From: an uncultured Tateyamaria sp.
GTDB taxonomy: Bacteria; Pseudomonadota; Alphaproteobacteria; Rhodobacterales; Rhodobacteraceae
Length of the DNA stretch: 64,000 bases
NCBI RefSeq assembly: GCF_947496075.1
Contig: NZ_CANMBJ010000002.1
Coordinates: 1,340,856 to 1,404,855 of the forward strand
Direction: 5' to 3'
The first letter of the stretch is position 1. Every line of letters begins with the position of its first letter. A program made the position numbers and the translations under genes. The notes beneath the pieces were generated by a model. It did no database searches and was not told the origin of the DNA. It saw only the letters and a list, made by a program, of their open reading frames with translations. Shown piece by piece: positions 63,924 through 64,000 of this stretch.

Positions 63924-64000
63924 TCAGGCCGTGACCGCTTTCATGAACCGGTCCTTGATCACGACGGGATCCATGGTGATCACCGGCATTTTGGCGTTGC
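63924..64000 (-). CDS. C-terminus of a gene cut by the right edge
   Basis: The last 24 codons of a minus-strand gene are visible: KMPVITMDPVVIKDRFMKA and a final VTA before TGA at 63924-63926. Codon use looks coding, and no stop interrupts the frame up to the edge. The sequence is too short for a family call. Confidence 0.45.
   Translation of the reverse strand, partial: NAKMPVITMDPVVIKDRFMKAVTA

Overview
The window reads as a chromosomal segment of an alphaproteobacterium, most likely a marine Rhodobacteraceae (Roseobacter-type) strain. The case rests on the gene order phoR-pstSCAB-phoU-phoB with a membrane-less PhoR, PstA/PstC of the long alphaproteobacterial form, a class II DAHP synthase, a GlxA/GbdR-type AraC regulator, and a small-protein/MetF/corrinoid-methyltransferase trio. 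This is inference from gene content; no rRNA or tRNA gene is visible.

Layout. (1) 1-4.6 kb: tail of a surface-glycan locus, with a multi-domain glycosyltransferase cut by the left edge, a two-module GT2 protein and a PAPS-type sulfotransferase. (2) 4.8-37.8 kb: one large, apparently complete type VI secretion system (T6SS). The rightward operon runs ppkA, then tssA-B-C-hcp-tssE-F-G-fha(tagH)-tssJ-K-L-M-tagF. The left arm, on the minus strand, holds clpV, a DUF2169 protein, a degenerate ketosynthase-like protein, a PAAR-like/HNH-type effector and a beta-propeller-like putative immunity protein; two small T6SS-associated genes (DUF6484-like and a truncated TIGR02270-like) lie beside it on the plus strand. 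The right arm, also minus, holds vgrG, a second TssM-like protein without a P-loop, a membrane-anchored M15 peptidase and the phosphatase pppA, followed by a divergent OmpA-family gene. PpkA, PppA, an FHA protein and TagF together make a full threonine-phosphorylation control circuit. (3) 37.9-45.3 kb: the phosphate regulon phoR-pstSCAB-phoU-phoB (minus), with three PHO-box half-sites in exact 11-bp register upstream of pstS. (4) 45.3-55.3 kb: housekeeping genes (a trans-sulfuration PLP enzyme, a CHMI-like isomerase, gamma-carbonic anhydrase-like, gmk, yicC, a PAS protein, aroH-type DAHP synthase, an AraC regulator, rlmE, ppx/gppA and a second sulfotransferase). (5) 55.5-58.1 kb: a one-carbon cluster (PF13769 small protein, MetF-like, methyltetrahydrofolate:corrinoid methyltransferase-like) closed by a clear terminator. 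(6) 58.2-63.5 kb: a chemotaxis operon (STAS, cheY, cheA, cheW, cheR, an unassigned ORF, and a small helical protein with a CheZ-like DxxxQ motif) facing a convergent cheD. No intact cheB is present.

The most interesting places are the T6SS accessory arms: the effector/immunity/adaptor set with a ketosynthase-fold protein that has lost its catalytic residues; the P-loop-less second TssM next to a peptidoglycan peptidase candidate; and the end of the chemotaxis operon, where cheB is missing and a DxxxQ protein is found. Start sites were corrected where overlaps or Shine-Dalgarno sequences favoured a position other than the longest frame.
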